From: Ursus arctos
Taxonomy: Eukaryota > Chordata > Mammalia > Carnivora > Ursidae
Direction of reading: 5' to 3'
Assembly (NCBI RefSeq): GCF_023065955.2
Contig: NW_026622841.1
Coordinates: 19,527,501 to 19,591,500, forward strand
Length of the DNA stretch: 64,000 bases
The position numbers and the translations under genes are program-made. The notes below the pieces were generated by a model, which saw nothing but the letters and a program-made list of their open reading frames with translations, had not been told where the DNA came from and searched no databases. Positions 50,205-62,334 of the stretch are shown one piece after another. The first letter of the stretch is position 1; every line of letters starts with the position of its first letter.

Positions 50205-50210
50205 CGCGCG
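50169..50210. repeat. (AG)16(CG)5 compound microsatellite
   Basis: AG repeat at 50169-50200 directly followed by five CG units at 50201-50210. The reading frame across it gives Arg-Glu/Arg-Ala repeats, which are an artefact. Confidence 0.95.
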
Positions 50211-50409
50211 AGCTCATGGGAGTACAGAGAAACATAGGGACGGAGTAGAAATGTCCGGTGTGTTGATATGGGTGATGTCACGGATATGCTCCATGACAAC
50301 AATCAATACTTTGTACAATTTAAATATTTACTTCAATAAAGTAGTAAAAAAATTAACATTATGTTATTCTACAGCCCCCTAATCAGGTTTTCACACAGGA
50401 TTCAATCAT

Positions 50410-51140
50410 TTTTTTTCTTTCAACAAATATTTATTGAGTGCTCTCTATTTGCCAGGCACTGTTCTAGATGCCAGGGCTATGACAGTGGAGAGAGAAGAGG
50501 GCATGCATGTGTCAGGGAAGAAAGAAAAAGGAAAAGTCTCTACCTTCAAGAAATATATTCTAGGGACAAAAAACAGAAAATAAAGTCAGAGATGTCCCAT
50601 GGACTGTGAAGAAAAATAAAGCAGAACACAAGGGTCAGAAGTTACCAGCGGGGAAGGTTTGTGGTTGCAATTTAAAACTGGGTGATAATTTTAAATGTGT
50701 TAACTATGGATTGGTAATTTAAATACAATAGTCATTTTATTTTTTTTTAAAGATTTTATTTATTTGTCAGAGAGCGAGCACAAGCAGGGGGAGCAGCAGG
50801 CAGAGGGAGAAGTAGGCTCCCTGCTGAGCAAGGAGCCTGATGGGGGACTCAATCCCAGGACCCTGGGATCATGACCTGAGCCGAAGGCAGATGCTTAACA
50901 GACTGAACCACCCAGGCGCTCCAGGATAGTTATTTTAAATAAGACCTCTCTCTTTAAAGATAACATTTAAGCAAAGACAGGAAGAAGGCTAGGAAAGTAA
51001 CCAAACGAGAATGTTATTTGGAGGAGGGGTGCAGGAAGAGGCAAGCACAGGTGCCCAGGCTCCAGAGGACAGGCAGACCAGGCATGCCCCAGAATAGCCA
51101 GGACATCAAGGAAGCTGGACTGGCAAGTGAAGAATAAGTC
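50410..51140 (+). repeat. Ancient dispersed repeat, family not named
   Basis: 'caacaaatatttattgagtg', 'ttgccaggcactgttctaga', later 'taacatttaagcaaagacag' and 'gcaagcacaggtgcccaggc' follow a very common mammalian repeat that I cannot name safely. The Can-SINE at 50740-50925 splits it. Confidence 0.5.
50740..50925 (-). mobile_element. Can-SINE
   Basis: T-rich tail, 'aaagattttatttatttgtc', 'ccctgggatcatgacctgag' and end 'gaaccacccaggcgctcc'. Duplication 'atagtcatttta' (50728-50739) versus 'atagttatttta' (50926-50937), one mismatch. Confidence 0.92.
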
Positions 51141-51847
51141 CCAATATTGTCTAAATCATTCTCCATGCAACATATTCTTTCACGTTTCCTTTGTAAAAAT
51201 CATTTCTTTATTTGAATAATAAATTATCCTTCCAGTTCTTTGAATTCTGAGCATGGTAAGCTAATGAGTTTTAGGAATCTGTATCTCAGTTCTTGTTTGT
51301 CTATGTTTCCTAACATACTGAGAAAGCCCACATTTTCTGGAAGGCACAATGAAGGGGAAACTGCTCTTAAAACGTTCAGCTGAGTGGTCTTATTTTGACC
51401 CTATGCTCTTTGCCTGGAGGACTCATGAGGAACTGCTGTTGGAAGTCAAGGGAGAAGAGGGTCCAGGAAGTTAGGTAATGTGTATTCATAATCCAATAAT
51501 GAACTAGCACGACTCCAAATCACTCCTTCTGCTTTATTTTTTTCATCAGTGAATGAGTCATGATATAAAATTCTCCGGAGAATCAAGCAAACAGATTGAA
51601 GTATCTATTAACCTTGCTGCTGCTTTTTTTTTTTTTTTAATCTTTTTGGTAAAGAAGAGTCACTTTCTCAGAGACCTACAAAAATGATTTATAGCTTTAA
51701 TAATTTCGACAATCAGATTATTATCACAAAACATTTCTAATACCTATATTATCACCTTAGTCAAATTATAATTTGCGTATTGGTTTTGTAAAGCATAACG
51801 TAAGTCACCTGAATGAGTTTTTAACAGAAAAACAATGTTCATGTTCT
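51141..51847. other. Intergenic, nothing recognised
   Basis: AT-rich unique-looking sequence with a poly-T run at 51626-51639. No supported gene or named repeat. Confidence 0.5.
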
Positions 51848-51858
51848 TAGAATTAGAA

Positions 51859-52046
51859 TTTTATTTTATTTTTCAAGATTTATTTGAGACAGAGAGCACA
51901 AGAAGGGGAAGTGGCAGAGGGAGAGGGAGAGGGGAAGCAGACTCCCCACTGAGCACAGATCCTGAGCTCCTTCCCAGTACCCTGATCATGACCTGAGCCA
52001 AAACCAAGTGTGGGACGTTTAACCGACTGAGCCACCCAGGTGCCCC
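51859..52046 (-). mobile_element. Can-SINE
   Basis: 'caagatttatttgagacaga', GGGGA-rich middle, 'ccctgatcatgacctgagcc', end 'ctgagccacccaggtgcccc'. Duplication 'tagaattagaa' at 51848-51858 and 52047-52057. Confidence 0.92.
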
Positions 52047-52057
52047 TAGAATTAGAA

Positions 52058-52860
52058 GTTTATGTTAGAAATGAAAGTGTTCTTGGTATAGACGGCAGTG
52101 AATAATCCAAACACCTTACATACAGTTTTTAAAAGATTTCTCTTTTCCTCATTAATGACAGTGAGTGTCAAGGTCGACATTTCCCCCCCCTCAATATGGA
52201 GCCTGCTATGACTATTTAAAAATCCTATAAGACCATCAGGAAAAGCAAGTCCTTAATGACTTGTCATAAATTATTTAAGACGAACCCAGGGGGTAAAAGA
52301 TTCTGCCTATGTGAAACAGCATTATTGTTACCAGGGAGTAAAGTTGGAAGCACGGTGCCAAGCATTTATTTGCTTACAGTGGGAGAGCTATTTATCTTTA
52401 AATTAAAAACCCATCATTATCTTGGCAAAGACTATCTAAGTAACATATGGAATGAGAGCGACTCTGGGAACACGGCAGCCTTTGCAAATGAACATTTAAA
52501 AGGAAGCTGTATGGTTGTGGTCTTGAATTGGCCTTGAACATCCATCCTTTCACCTGTCTGGGACTAAGGAAGTTACCATCTCTGCCTCAGCATTTCATTA
52601 TGGGGAAGAAAAAGGTTCTAATATACCGAGGTGCTTATGTATCATAAAATAGTGTAACAAGTTAACTGTTAATTTTATACATATATCCTTCGAAATTATT
52701 AGAACACTTTCCTTGCAAAGCCCAGTCGATAAACAAATAATAAATGAAAAATTTTAGAGAGATGGATACAAATCACTTGGCTAAATCCAAATACCTATTT
52801 CCTAGTTCCTCGAGGGTACCACTTTAAATGCAAAACAAGTTCCAGGTTGAAACAGATTTA
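52058..52860. other. Intergenic, nothing recognised
   Basis: Unique AT-rich sequence. An open frame of 93 codons at 52256-52537 (+) has no splice or homology support and is probably chance. Confidence 0.45.
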
Positions 52861-52904
52861 ACATTCAACTTCAACACAGAAAAAAGTTTGCTTTGAGTAC
52901 ACAA

Positions 52905-55900
52905 AATAATTGATAAAAATGCATTTTTATTATTGAAAAATGTGCAGAAACAATCACTGAATACAGTTCGCCACCGTAGTATTCAAACCCAGACACCACA
53001 AAATCATTGGATGCTATGATTTCTGAAGCCACTAGAACTTTGGTACAACAAAATAATGATCTAACAGTGTTTGTCAGGCACCACAGTATACTCAGGGGCA
53101 CGCAGAATAAAAACTCCAGGTTTAAGGTTTTAATTTACATTCATAGCACTAGACAAAACAGGTCTGTGGAGATGACAGACAGAACAATCAAAAGTGCTTA
53201 GCCTAAAAATGAGAAGAGTATCACTTAAAGGTAGACTGCTGGAATACAGTGAAGCACTTCAGTGTTACGGTAGAACATTGTCTATTTTTAACACATTAAG
53301 CAGGATAACTTATTTCTCTTAATTTCAGATGCAGTCAGATCTTTTACAAGGCGATGGACACAAAAGCCCTACTTGTACAAGGAGGATTTGACCAAGTTGT
53401 AAAACACTATCTAGAATGCACTTGGACTCCTTGGAAGAAATACCAGATGACGTACAAAATGAAATAGAACTCATATTTTTCAATAACTTGAGATATATTA
53501 AACATTTTCAATCAAATACTATGACCTCAAGTTGCTAACCATTGATAGCTTCCAATTCCCCCTCCTAAAATTAGTGTTTTGCCCCTGCTATGTAATTTCT
53601 CCTCACCAAGTGGTTTAAACCAAGTGGCTTAAACTACTGTAATTTTTTATTATTCTTAGCTTGTGATAATAGTGCCTGTTTATGAAATGGAACATAATTT
53701 ACAAACCAATTTCTTAGATTCTCCTTTGAGTCTGACATGAACCCTATGGGGCACACGGGGTTTATAAACTCCATATGAGGCGAAGCCACTAAGATATTTA
53801 ATGACACACTCACGGTCCCCAAATTGTTCCTTCTGGCCACTTTCCTTTCTATAATACTAAGCTTCCCCTCAAAGAGCATTTGGGAAAATAACCTGGAGAA
53901 TAAAAGAGTAAATATAAGAATATGTTCATACTTTACTAGGGACGGACACCATTTTGATGTTCCGGCAGACATAAGGACGAGAGCCATTGATTAAATAAGG
54001 GACCCATTAGGTTAAAGACAGACATGCCTGCTTCTACAAAATTCACTAATGATGCTTAAAGACTAAGTCAGCTGAGGGCTATTTGCCATGATTTCCACAA
54101 CCTGTTGGAAAGAAAAGGAACCAGGAAACAAATTCAAATGACTCGATCCAAAGATGATTCCTTTGTATATTTTTTTCTTCAAAAGCTGACACCCTTTTAA
54201 ATAACCCCCTATTTTGTTGATAATATTTTTGCTTGTTTTTTGTTCTCTCTCTATACGAAGCTGGAAAATATCTCAACCACACACTGTTGGTAAAAGATGT
54301 GCAAAGAAGCATCTTTGTGATTCTACTCCTTGAAAAATTAGTCAAAGTGCTATTTATAAGAAAATTAAATTCAGACAGAGCAAACAAAATGTTTCAAAGT
54401 TTCCCACATTTTGATGCCACTAATGAAATATTTGGTGTTTAAATATTTTCATTAGCTTAGTTCTAAGGGCATAAATTTCCACTTGATAGATAAAAATGAT
54501 GGATAAATATTTGCCTTGGATCTAGTTACAAACACTCTTCTTGTTGGTAATTCTCTTTTTCATTTTCTACTTAAAAATCAGCCTCAAAGTACATGGTCTT
54601 CTCTGTGTTCTGCAATATTGTATTCAGACAATGTTGAACTCTAACCTCTCTTTATAGTTCTTCCTTAACAATGTCATCATGGTTGGGTCTCCACCTAAGA
54701 ATTCCAAGGCAATAAATTCCTAAAATCCCCTAGATTTCTAACAATGATTTTTATCAGTCCTACTCTATGAGACAAATATCTTCATGGGTTTATAAAGCAT
54801 TGAGACAACACTCATCTCAGATAACACTCTATTTCTACTTGCCATGCTTAAGAGTTCAGCACTCTCCCCAGAAATAAATTTATATCATATTGGTCAAAGA
54901 GCAAGAAGAAAATAATAGTTTTTGGTGAATTCTCAGACATCTTTTTCAAGTATAGACAGCATCTTATCACCTTTAAAGATCATAAAGCTTTCCCTAAAAT
55001 ATTCGCATACACTAGCCTTCTTTTAAGCTTGGTGGTACAGAGTGAAAGACAACTTTTCCATCCCTTTGGCTAACATTCGCTCTCAGATCTCTCTTTTAAA
55101 GAGTTCAGTATCTTAGGAAACCAGAAGCTTCATTATTATCTCTTTACAGTTTAAGTTTGAGATTGTAACTCCAAGATTCTTTATGGATGAGAATTTTCCC
55201 TCAATGCTTTAGTATGGTACACATTGAGGGAAGCATATATACCCTTTTTTAAAGTGAACAGAGCTACAGAACAGTGAATAATTTTGTGTCATGGACACAG
55301 GTTCTGGGTTTCCACTCTACCTAGTTATTCACTATTACACACACTGCTTCTCTTTCTAGTCGACCAGTGTGTTCATGAGCTTCAACAAATATGGTGATTT
55401 CTAGTTGATTCAGTTTATAGAATATTTTGGCTGTTATTTATTTTTTAATATAGTCATGTACTTCTCCATAGTCAAGCTTCTGTCTCTTACAAAGGAGAAA
55501 AGAAAGGTCTGATTGAAACTCTTGCCCAGGTCATTTAACCTGTACAGGTTGGCAGAGAATAGCACACTCTAGAAGCATAACAAAGACACCCACTGATACA
55601 CAGAATGGCCCACCTGGTGAAAAACAACCGATGAAATATTTACCTTAGAAAATGCTGGTTTTGAATTTTTTGCAATGTATAGCTGATACTATGGAAATGA
55701 TAGCAAATCAACTCGAGTGGTGACTTGCAAGAATTCTAACACTTATGTAGGACCCACAAGCTCAATTTCTAGCACTCAGCATTTTCTCTGCCAATTTATG
55801 ACTTGTGACCCTCGTCATACCAAGACAAACATGCTTTCTCAGCCATTTTTGATACATTTTTCAAAGGATTTTTCTTTTCTTGTATCAAAAGGTAACCTTG

Positions 55901-58799
55901 TACCTACTCACAGTTAAGTCTCGAGCGATGCCCACCCCCACTCCGTGAGAAGCTTAGGAGACCAGGAGATGGTGGTAATCATTTCCAGATTCCAATAACA
56001 TCCTGTCCCCTTGCTGAAGATGTCAGAACGCCTTTAGTGTCTCTGTGAGACCTTCCTCAAATATATAACAGGAAATGAGCTATGCGGTTGGAGACAAGTT
56101 TGGTCATAGAGGTATTCGAGGCACTGTGTTAGAGCAATGTAAACATCAAACTAGTGTAAGCACTCCAGAATGATTTCTATATCGGAAAGGAACTTCATGT
56201 ACATTTTAAACATTTCCCCAAAATACAGTATGGTTTATCAAAGCATTTGGGAGATAACAAGTAACAGGATACATCTTGGCTAAAAATACATGCTGTTTTA
56301 GGTTAAAGGAGGTATGCAATTCTTTAAAGCAGTCTGTATACTTCATGTTCCCAAATCAATTTGAAATTGTAAAATGAATTATACATAATAATTAATTCTG
56401 TAATAAGAAGTGAAGGCATTTCCAGTAATGGTGACATAGAATTTGGGATCAGATGTCAAACTCGAGAGAGAAAATATTTTCTTAGGTCAAGTATTTATTT
56501 ATAAGTAGGACACTATTTTAAATTAATTTTCTTGTCTTCTTTAAATTTCATTCCTCTTGAGACTGTTGCCCAATAATTGTTATTTTTATAGGCAGAGTTC
56601 TATAATTATAGGCATCGTCGCCCTCTGCTTCATGCTACAGCTATCAAATAATGATCTTAAAATAGACCCTGAATAAATGCTTGTCAACTGGCAATGACAG
56701 AATCTTGGCAAAAGTCAGTCATATAACTGGAAAAAGAGTAGAAAACAAAAAACAAATCCAAAATAGAATACCTTTAGGATTTCATAAAGGCTAAACATGC
56801 CCTATCACGGGAATGCCAGAGACATCACAATTTGAATCCAAAGGAGAGTTGATAAAATGACCATAGAAGTTTACCAAATTTTGCCACAACAATGATAATA
56901 TTGTTTCTGCTCACTTTTCTTTCAGTCAAAGCATCTTGGGTGTTAGTGAATAGCTTTCTATCCTCATGGCTCAGGAACTGAGGTCATGAAGTGCATCGTA
57001 GAGAAAAACAGCATTGGAGGGAATACCCAAGTATGATGGATCCTAGAAGCTGGCATTATGCTTCCAAAGTCAGAGGAACTGAAGAGTTCACACTGAGAAT
57101 TTTGCAAGAACATTTTAGACAATCCCTTGGATCTGTGTTCCTAATAATGGATTCTATACCAGATGTAGACTCCGGAGAGAGGTTCAAGGGTGGGGATATA
57201 CTCATGGTAAAAAGAGAAAACTTGAAGTGTGATGCCTTTGTTACTGATAAAACTGACTGAAATATTTAAATAATAGTTTAACAGGAGTTGCTATGCTTAT
57301 CAAAAACAATGATTGAAAAAAACAATGTAATATCAGTTTAGACACAACAATAAGAAAAGGCAATGGAAAATCTTTTTGTAATGATTTTTAAAAAGAAAAG
57401 GCAGTTTTATGTAAAAATGTGAGTAACCAAATTTTTAGAGAGAAAATACACAGCTCCATTCCTGCCCTACCCCCAACTATAGTTCAAATGTGAGTATTTT
57501 GCCTTGGGCAAACAAAAACATATGTATTTTTTCATATATTGTAATATGGCATGAGGTATCATCAATTTTTATGTGATGAATGACATGAAAACTCAAGAGT
57601 GACCATAAAAATCAATCTATCATCCTGAAGTTGTTGATTCACAAAGGAACACACCTGTATTTTTGCAATTGATTCAAAGTCAGGGGTGGGTGTGGAGGGT
57701 GGAAGTGTGATTTAGAATTTCCCGTGCTTTTGTAAGTTAAACCCACAATTATTTGTCACTTTTTGTTTTCATATCACCAACATATTTTGTCTAAAAACAA
57801 TTAAGGCTAAATAGTTTTTCTTGACTGCATTTTTGAAGACATATTTAATAAATGACAATCTTTAATTTCTCCTTGTGACCATTTACTAAGAAAAATGAAA
57901 TGTGAAACTGAACACTGAACCAATTTCCAAAATTTTGTTTGGAAAGGGAAACTTCTGGAGATTCTCTTAATCCCAGCTGATAATGTCAACTTCTAATTGG
58001 CTTGAGTGAAATTTGGCTAAATGATTCTTCCAGACATCTGTAACAGACACATTTAATATCATTTGTCCAAATGCCATGGTTTCATACTTCCATTTTTTTC
58101 CTAAGGCATTTCTCTTGTGCTTTGTCGTTCACAGTCCTATTCTTATCTATCTGCCATTTATTAAGAATATAAAAATGACATTAATATACAGTCTCCCACA
58201 TTTTAACAGAAGTCTGATTCACAATCTCATAACCTTACCAGTACTTGAGTCACCCTAGGACAGCTTATTGGGTGTACATAGTAATGTCATTATTAATGAT
58301 CCATTTAGAATTCTTTATTGTATACCCATTTTTAGCTAATATGTTCCCCCAATGCAAAACTAAAAGTACAAATCAAATTCAATATAAGAAGTAAATCCAA
58401 TCTTTGAAAAAAAATCATCTTTCTATATTCTCCCTTTCGTGGCCTATTCCTTTCCCCCATGTGACATGGTCATTTTTGTTCTGATTTAAAACTCACTGAT
58501 ATCATCTTGAATACTTTCTTATATACTCATCTTCTTCATAAAAAAAAAAAATTGAGCATCCATGACCGCGAGATCACACTAGGAAATCTCTGATCTTGTT
58601 TGGAGGGTGCGTCAGAGACAACTGGTCAATTCTTTTGAACACTGTTGACTATTCTGGTTTCTTAAAATAGATTTTTCTGGCAGAAAAAGAAAGACATGCC
58701 ATTATGCATGGTCTACTCAACAACAATTTCATGGTTTGTCGCTGTTTTTTGGAAGTAATATTCGGGTGGGGTTTTTGATGATCAGTTCCTACGTAGGGT
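52905..58799 (-). other. RAB27B: Probable long 3' UTR of RAB27B
   Basis: From the RAB27B stop codon down to about 52.9 kb there is no recognisable SINE, LINE, LTR or DNA transposon. The rest of the window has a Can-SINE about every 3 kb. The human RAB27B mRNA is known to have a 3' UTR of several kilobases. A canonical polyadenylation hexamer with a downstream TG-rich element lies at 52931-52926. Several earlier hexamers (for example TTTATT on + at about 58311 and 53644) could give shorter forms. The exact end is inferred. Confidence 0.5.
52926..52931 (-). promoter_or_regulatory. RAB27B: Candidate distal polyadenylation signal of RAB27B
   Basis: On the - strand AATAAA is followed about 20-25 bases later by 'ttattttgtgtactc', a U/GU-rich element. 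It sits at the low end of the repeat-free stretch. Confidence 0.4.
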
Positions 58800-58986
58800 C
58801 TAGCAGCCGCATTTCTTCTCTGCTGGTTTTTCCCCATCTAGCTTTCCAGAGTCTCCATTGACAGTGTCGGGGACTTGTGTCTTCTCTACACACTGTTCCA
58901 TTCGCTTCATGATTAAGTCCAGAAGGGTTTCCACAGCTTTCTCCACATTCTGGCCGGTCGCGGCACTTGTTTCGAAATATGGTATG
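58800..58986 (-). CDS. RAB27B: RAB27B last coding exon
   Basis: 187 nt. C completes Gly (GG|C), then 61 residues [19 protein letters not shown] to [14 protein letters not shown] at 58802-58800. It carries the G5 box (SAA), the last helix and the hypervariable tail. The acceptor on the - strand is 'cttcgatgcaag'. The tail is one residue shorter than I remember for human (NGDSGK). Confidence 0.95.
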
Positions 58987-61900
58987 CTTGCATCGAAGAG
59001 ATGACACATATTTTTGAGAGGAAGAAATCGAAAAGACACAGACGTACAAATAAGTAACATAGGCAAAAACATGGCTGGCTGAGAGATGATGAAATAATCA
59101 GGGTTTTGCCCACTGAGATGGAAAGTATCTTGTTTTTTCTCAGTGAGTAAAAATTGATGGGCAGCTTTCTCGTATGGGTATAACCGATTTTATGGACAAG
59201 GAAACGGATATGGGAGGTACTTAGGAATTTGAAGCTAAGGCATTATCACTGTTTCACAAAAAAATTAAGAGGGTAGAAATACCTGAATTAGGGATAGATC
59301 TTACCATTAAAATATCACTTCCCTCCTAATCAATTATCTGGAAATTTGACTTAGAAATTAAGCAGGCACTGAATAAGAGATGCATGTAAATAGTTTATAT
59401 GGAATCAAAAGTTACACATTTTTAAAGCTCTCACGGAAAAGTCTTCAGTAAAAAATTGGCAGGTATGCTGAAACTGCTTTAAATTTAAAGTCTGTGTTGG
59501 AAGTCAACTTATCATTGTAGGGGAGTATTTCTTTTTTTTTTTTTTTAATCTGCCACTTAGGCTCAGCTAGGATAAGGATTGCAATATTATGTCCCGGTCA
59601 GGTGTTATTTCTTAGAGTTTTACAGCTATTAGTGGAAAGGCAGCAGACTATCGTGCTGAAAATCATGAGCTCTGATCTCAGAGTGCCGGGTTGAATTCAA
59701 GCTCTGCTACTTACTAGCTACGTGGCCTTCCATCAGTTACTTAATCCTTCTATGCCTCAATTCTTCACATATAAAATGGGAGAACTCTAGATCCCCTATG
59801 TATGATCATGAGGGGTTAAAAGAGTTAAAGTCTAGGGACAGTTGTTAGTACATAAGGAGTATTCAGCAATGTTAGCTGCTATTACTATTAAGGACTTGAT
59901 TTAAAAGATCACATACATTCCCCTGAAAGATCTTTTTCATTCATGGGCCATTATTGACTCAAGGGGATTTCTCCCAGTATCCAGCTCATGTCCCTGCTCC
60001 ATCACTAAGCAGTAGCGTGCACGGTCAGGTGACATGTCCGTGTCAAAGACGTACCCGTATTTGTCAGCCAGGTCCCGGGCTTGCCTTTCATTGACCTCCC
60101 CGTGGTCTGGCAGGTCTGCCTTGTTGCCAACTAATACTATATCTGGATTTTCACAATAAGCATTCGCTTGCAGTTGGCCTTAGGAAGAAAGCAGATGGAC
60201 CCAGCACGTTAGTTATAAACCAGTAATGTCAAATGACTGCTCATACTTTGAACTCCTTTTCTTTTTTTCATACTTCAAATTCCTAATTTAATTGTTCACT
60301 TCGCTGCTTGCTAGTTACGTGATATAAACTTATATGATATAAAGTTACTTAACTTTACTCAACTGCAGCTTCCTCATCTGAATGAAGACGATGCTTCAAA
60401 AACTGCAGGTTGTGACTATGAATAATAATTGCTATGAAGCACCTGTATGATCACCTATCAGTGCTGTACATCCGGGGAAATGTCCTCCAAGATGGACATA
60501 CTGCTTCATACTATTTGTTCCTCAAATATAAGGGAGATAATAGAACAGGAATTTTAAGTGTGTAAGTTTGCTCTTTCCTTTAAGAGTCTGCTATGTTTTT
60601 TTAAGTAGGTTCCACGCCCAACATGGAGCCCAATGCGGGGCTTGACTCATGAACCTGAGATCGAGACCTGAGCTGAGATCAAGACTCAGATGCTTAACTG
60701 ACTGAACCACCCAGGTGCCCCAAGGCAGGTACATTTCTATCTCCTGAAGTCCAAGATGATGACCTATTAGAATAGAATGTTTCTGAACCACCACAAATTC
60801 ATGTAGAAACAATTTTAAGACAGGTGACTTGTTTTTCTTTTTCTCTAGGATACACTGTGCAAAAGAGAGAAGAAAGAGGGAGGGAAGGGGAAAAGGAGGG
60901 AAGGAAAGAAGGAAGGACTGAAGAAGGGTTGGGGGAGGAAGGGAACAAGGAAGGAAAGAAGGAAGGAAATGATAAGAAATCTGTCAACCTACGTTTTTGA
61001 GTTATGGGGATTACTAATTTCTATCTCAAGGCATGCTGTATACAACTTTGCCGAGGAGGAAGACAAGGCTTACCCTGTAACACTGATTACTTGGGTGTTA
61101 AAAATTAAAGTGTTAGGAGACATGCCAATTAATTATCTTAAATCCCAATAGTATCCTCCTGGATTTTTCTTTAAATAAGGAAGAATTTTATCTGCCTCAA
61201 GAAAGGACGAACAAATCATTCTCTGAAAGAGTCTAATAATCTTATTATCTCTTTATCTCCTCAGAATCTAATAATACCACCAAAATTTAGAGAAAGAAAT
61301 ACAGTAATAAAAGAAAATGGGGACAAATCCTAGGATAAACACTCAGATGGAGAAGTAATGAAGGAAGTCAGAATTTGTCGGGATTTGTCCCCGTGGTATC
61401 ATCTGTATTACTGAATTCACATTTAAAGCAGTTATATGTATTAATTATAAATAATATATAATAAGAAGAAATACATTTTTTTGAGTATCTATTCTGTGCC
61501 GGACACTAATCCCAGCTTTGGGCTGTTGTGAAGGAACAAAGCCGACAAAGTCTGCACTTTCACAGAGCTCACATTCGAGTGGCAGAGAGTCAAAAGGACA
61601 TGTAACCAAAGAGACACATAAGACGATGTCAGGCGGTGGCAGAAAGTGTACTGAGGAGATACAAAGTAATGAAGATTACTAGTTTATTTATTTTTTAAAG
61701 ATTTTATTTATTTAAGAGAGAGCAAGAGAGAAAGAGCACGAGCAGGGGGGAGGGGCAGAGGGAGAGGGAGAAGCAGACTCCCCAATGAGCCTGATGCAGG
61801 ACTTGATCCCAGGACCCTGGGATCATGACCTAAGCTGAAGGCCAATGCTTAACAGACTGAGCCACCCAGGTGCCCTGAAACACACTAGTTTAGATGGGTA

Positions 61901-62291
61901 GTCAGGGAAGGCTTCTTCCAAGAGATAAAGAAAGTTTAAACAAACCCTTGAAGGAGACACGAGAACTGGCACACTCCATAAATGGGAGAAGAGAAACCAA
62001 GGCAGAGAAAATCAGAATGTGTAAAAGCCACAACGTAGAGAATGTGCCTTTTGTCCTGGGAACAGCAGCAGAGATGTGTGGCTGGAGGCCAGTGAGCTGG
62101 GACAGAATAAGAGTAAATTACACAGGAATCTAAGGCCTGATCGCCAAGGCCTTACAGGTGAGCGAAGGATTCTAGATTTTATTCCAAGTGAATTGGGAGG
62201 TCCCAGAGGGACTTTGAGGAGGGGAATAACATGATCCAATGTTTTTTTTTTTTTTTAAGATTTATTTATTTATTTGAGAAAAAGAGAGAGC

Positions 62292-62334
<43 letters not shown>

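Larger units (their letters stand above)
48500..50390 (+). repeat. Old L1 (L1M-type), ORF2 RT region onward, decayed
   Basis: Collinear decayed ORF2 matches on the + strand: 'catgcaaggttagtttatca' near 48551, 'gatgtaattaaccatatata', 'gtcctagccattgaaatatg' near 48820, 'ggcatacagcttggaaagga', 'aactgtctattgttg' and later 'atgaaaagatgcttaattca' and 'cagatgtccattaacaggtg' near the ORF2 end. The 48503-48754 translation (for example NHIYITKKKNHI) is a remnant of the reverse-transcriptase region. Stops and indels are frequent, so it is inactive. Confidence 0.75.

Noticed and set aside
50158..50382. Arg-Glu/Arg-Ala repeat protein
   Set aside because: Translation of the (AG)n(CG)n microsatellite, with no other support.
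53328..53392. Exon-like segment on + after 'tctcttaatttcag'
   Set aside because: The acceptor looks good but there is no matching donor, no family match and no gene on this strand. It lies in the inferred RAB27B 3' UTR.
56991..57260. 89-codon open frame on +
   Set aside because: No homology, no splice context and antisense to the probable RAB27B 3' UTR. Chance frame.
58800..58986. Assignment as RAB27A
   Set aside because: The segment [14 protein letters not shown] and tail [13 protein letters not shown] fit RAB27B, and the neighbour CCDC68 is the known RAB27B neighbour.
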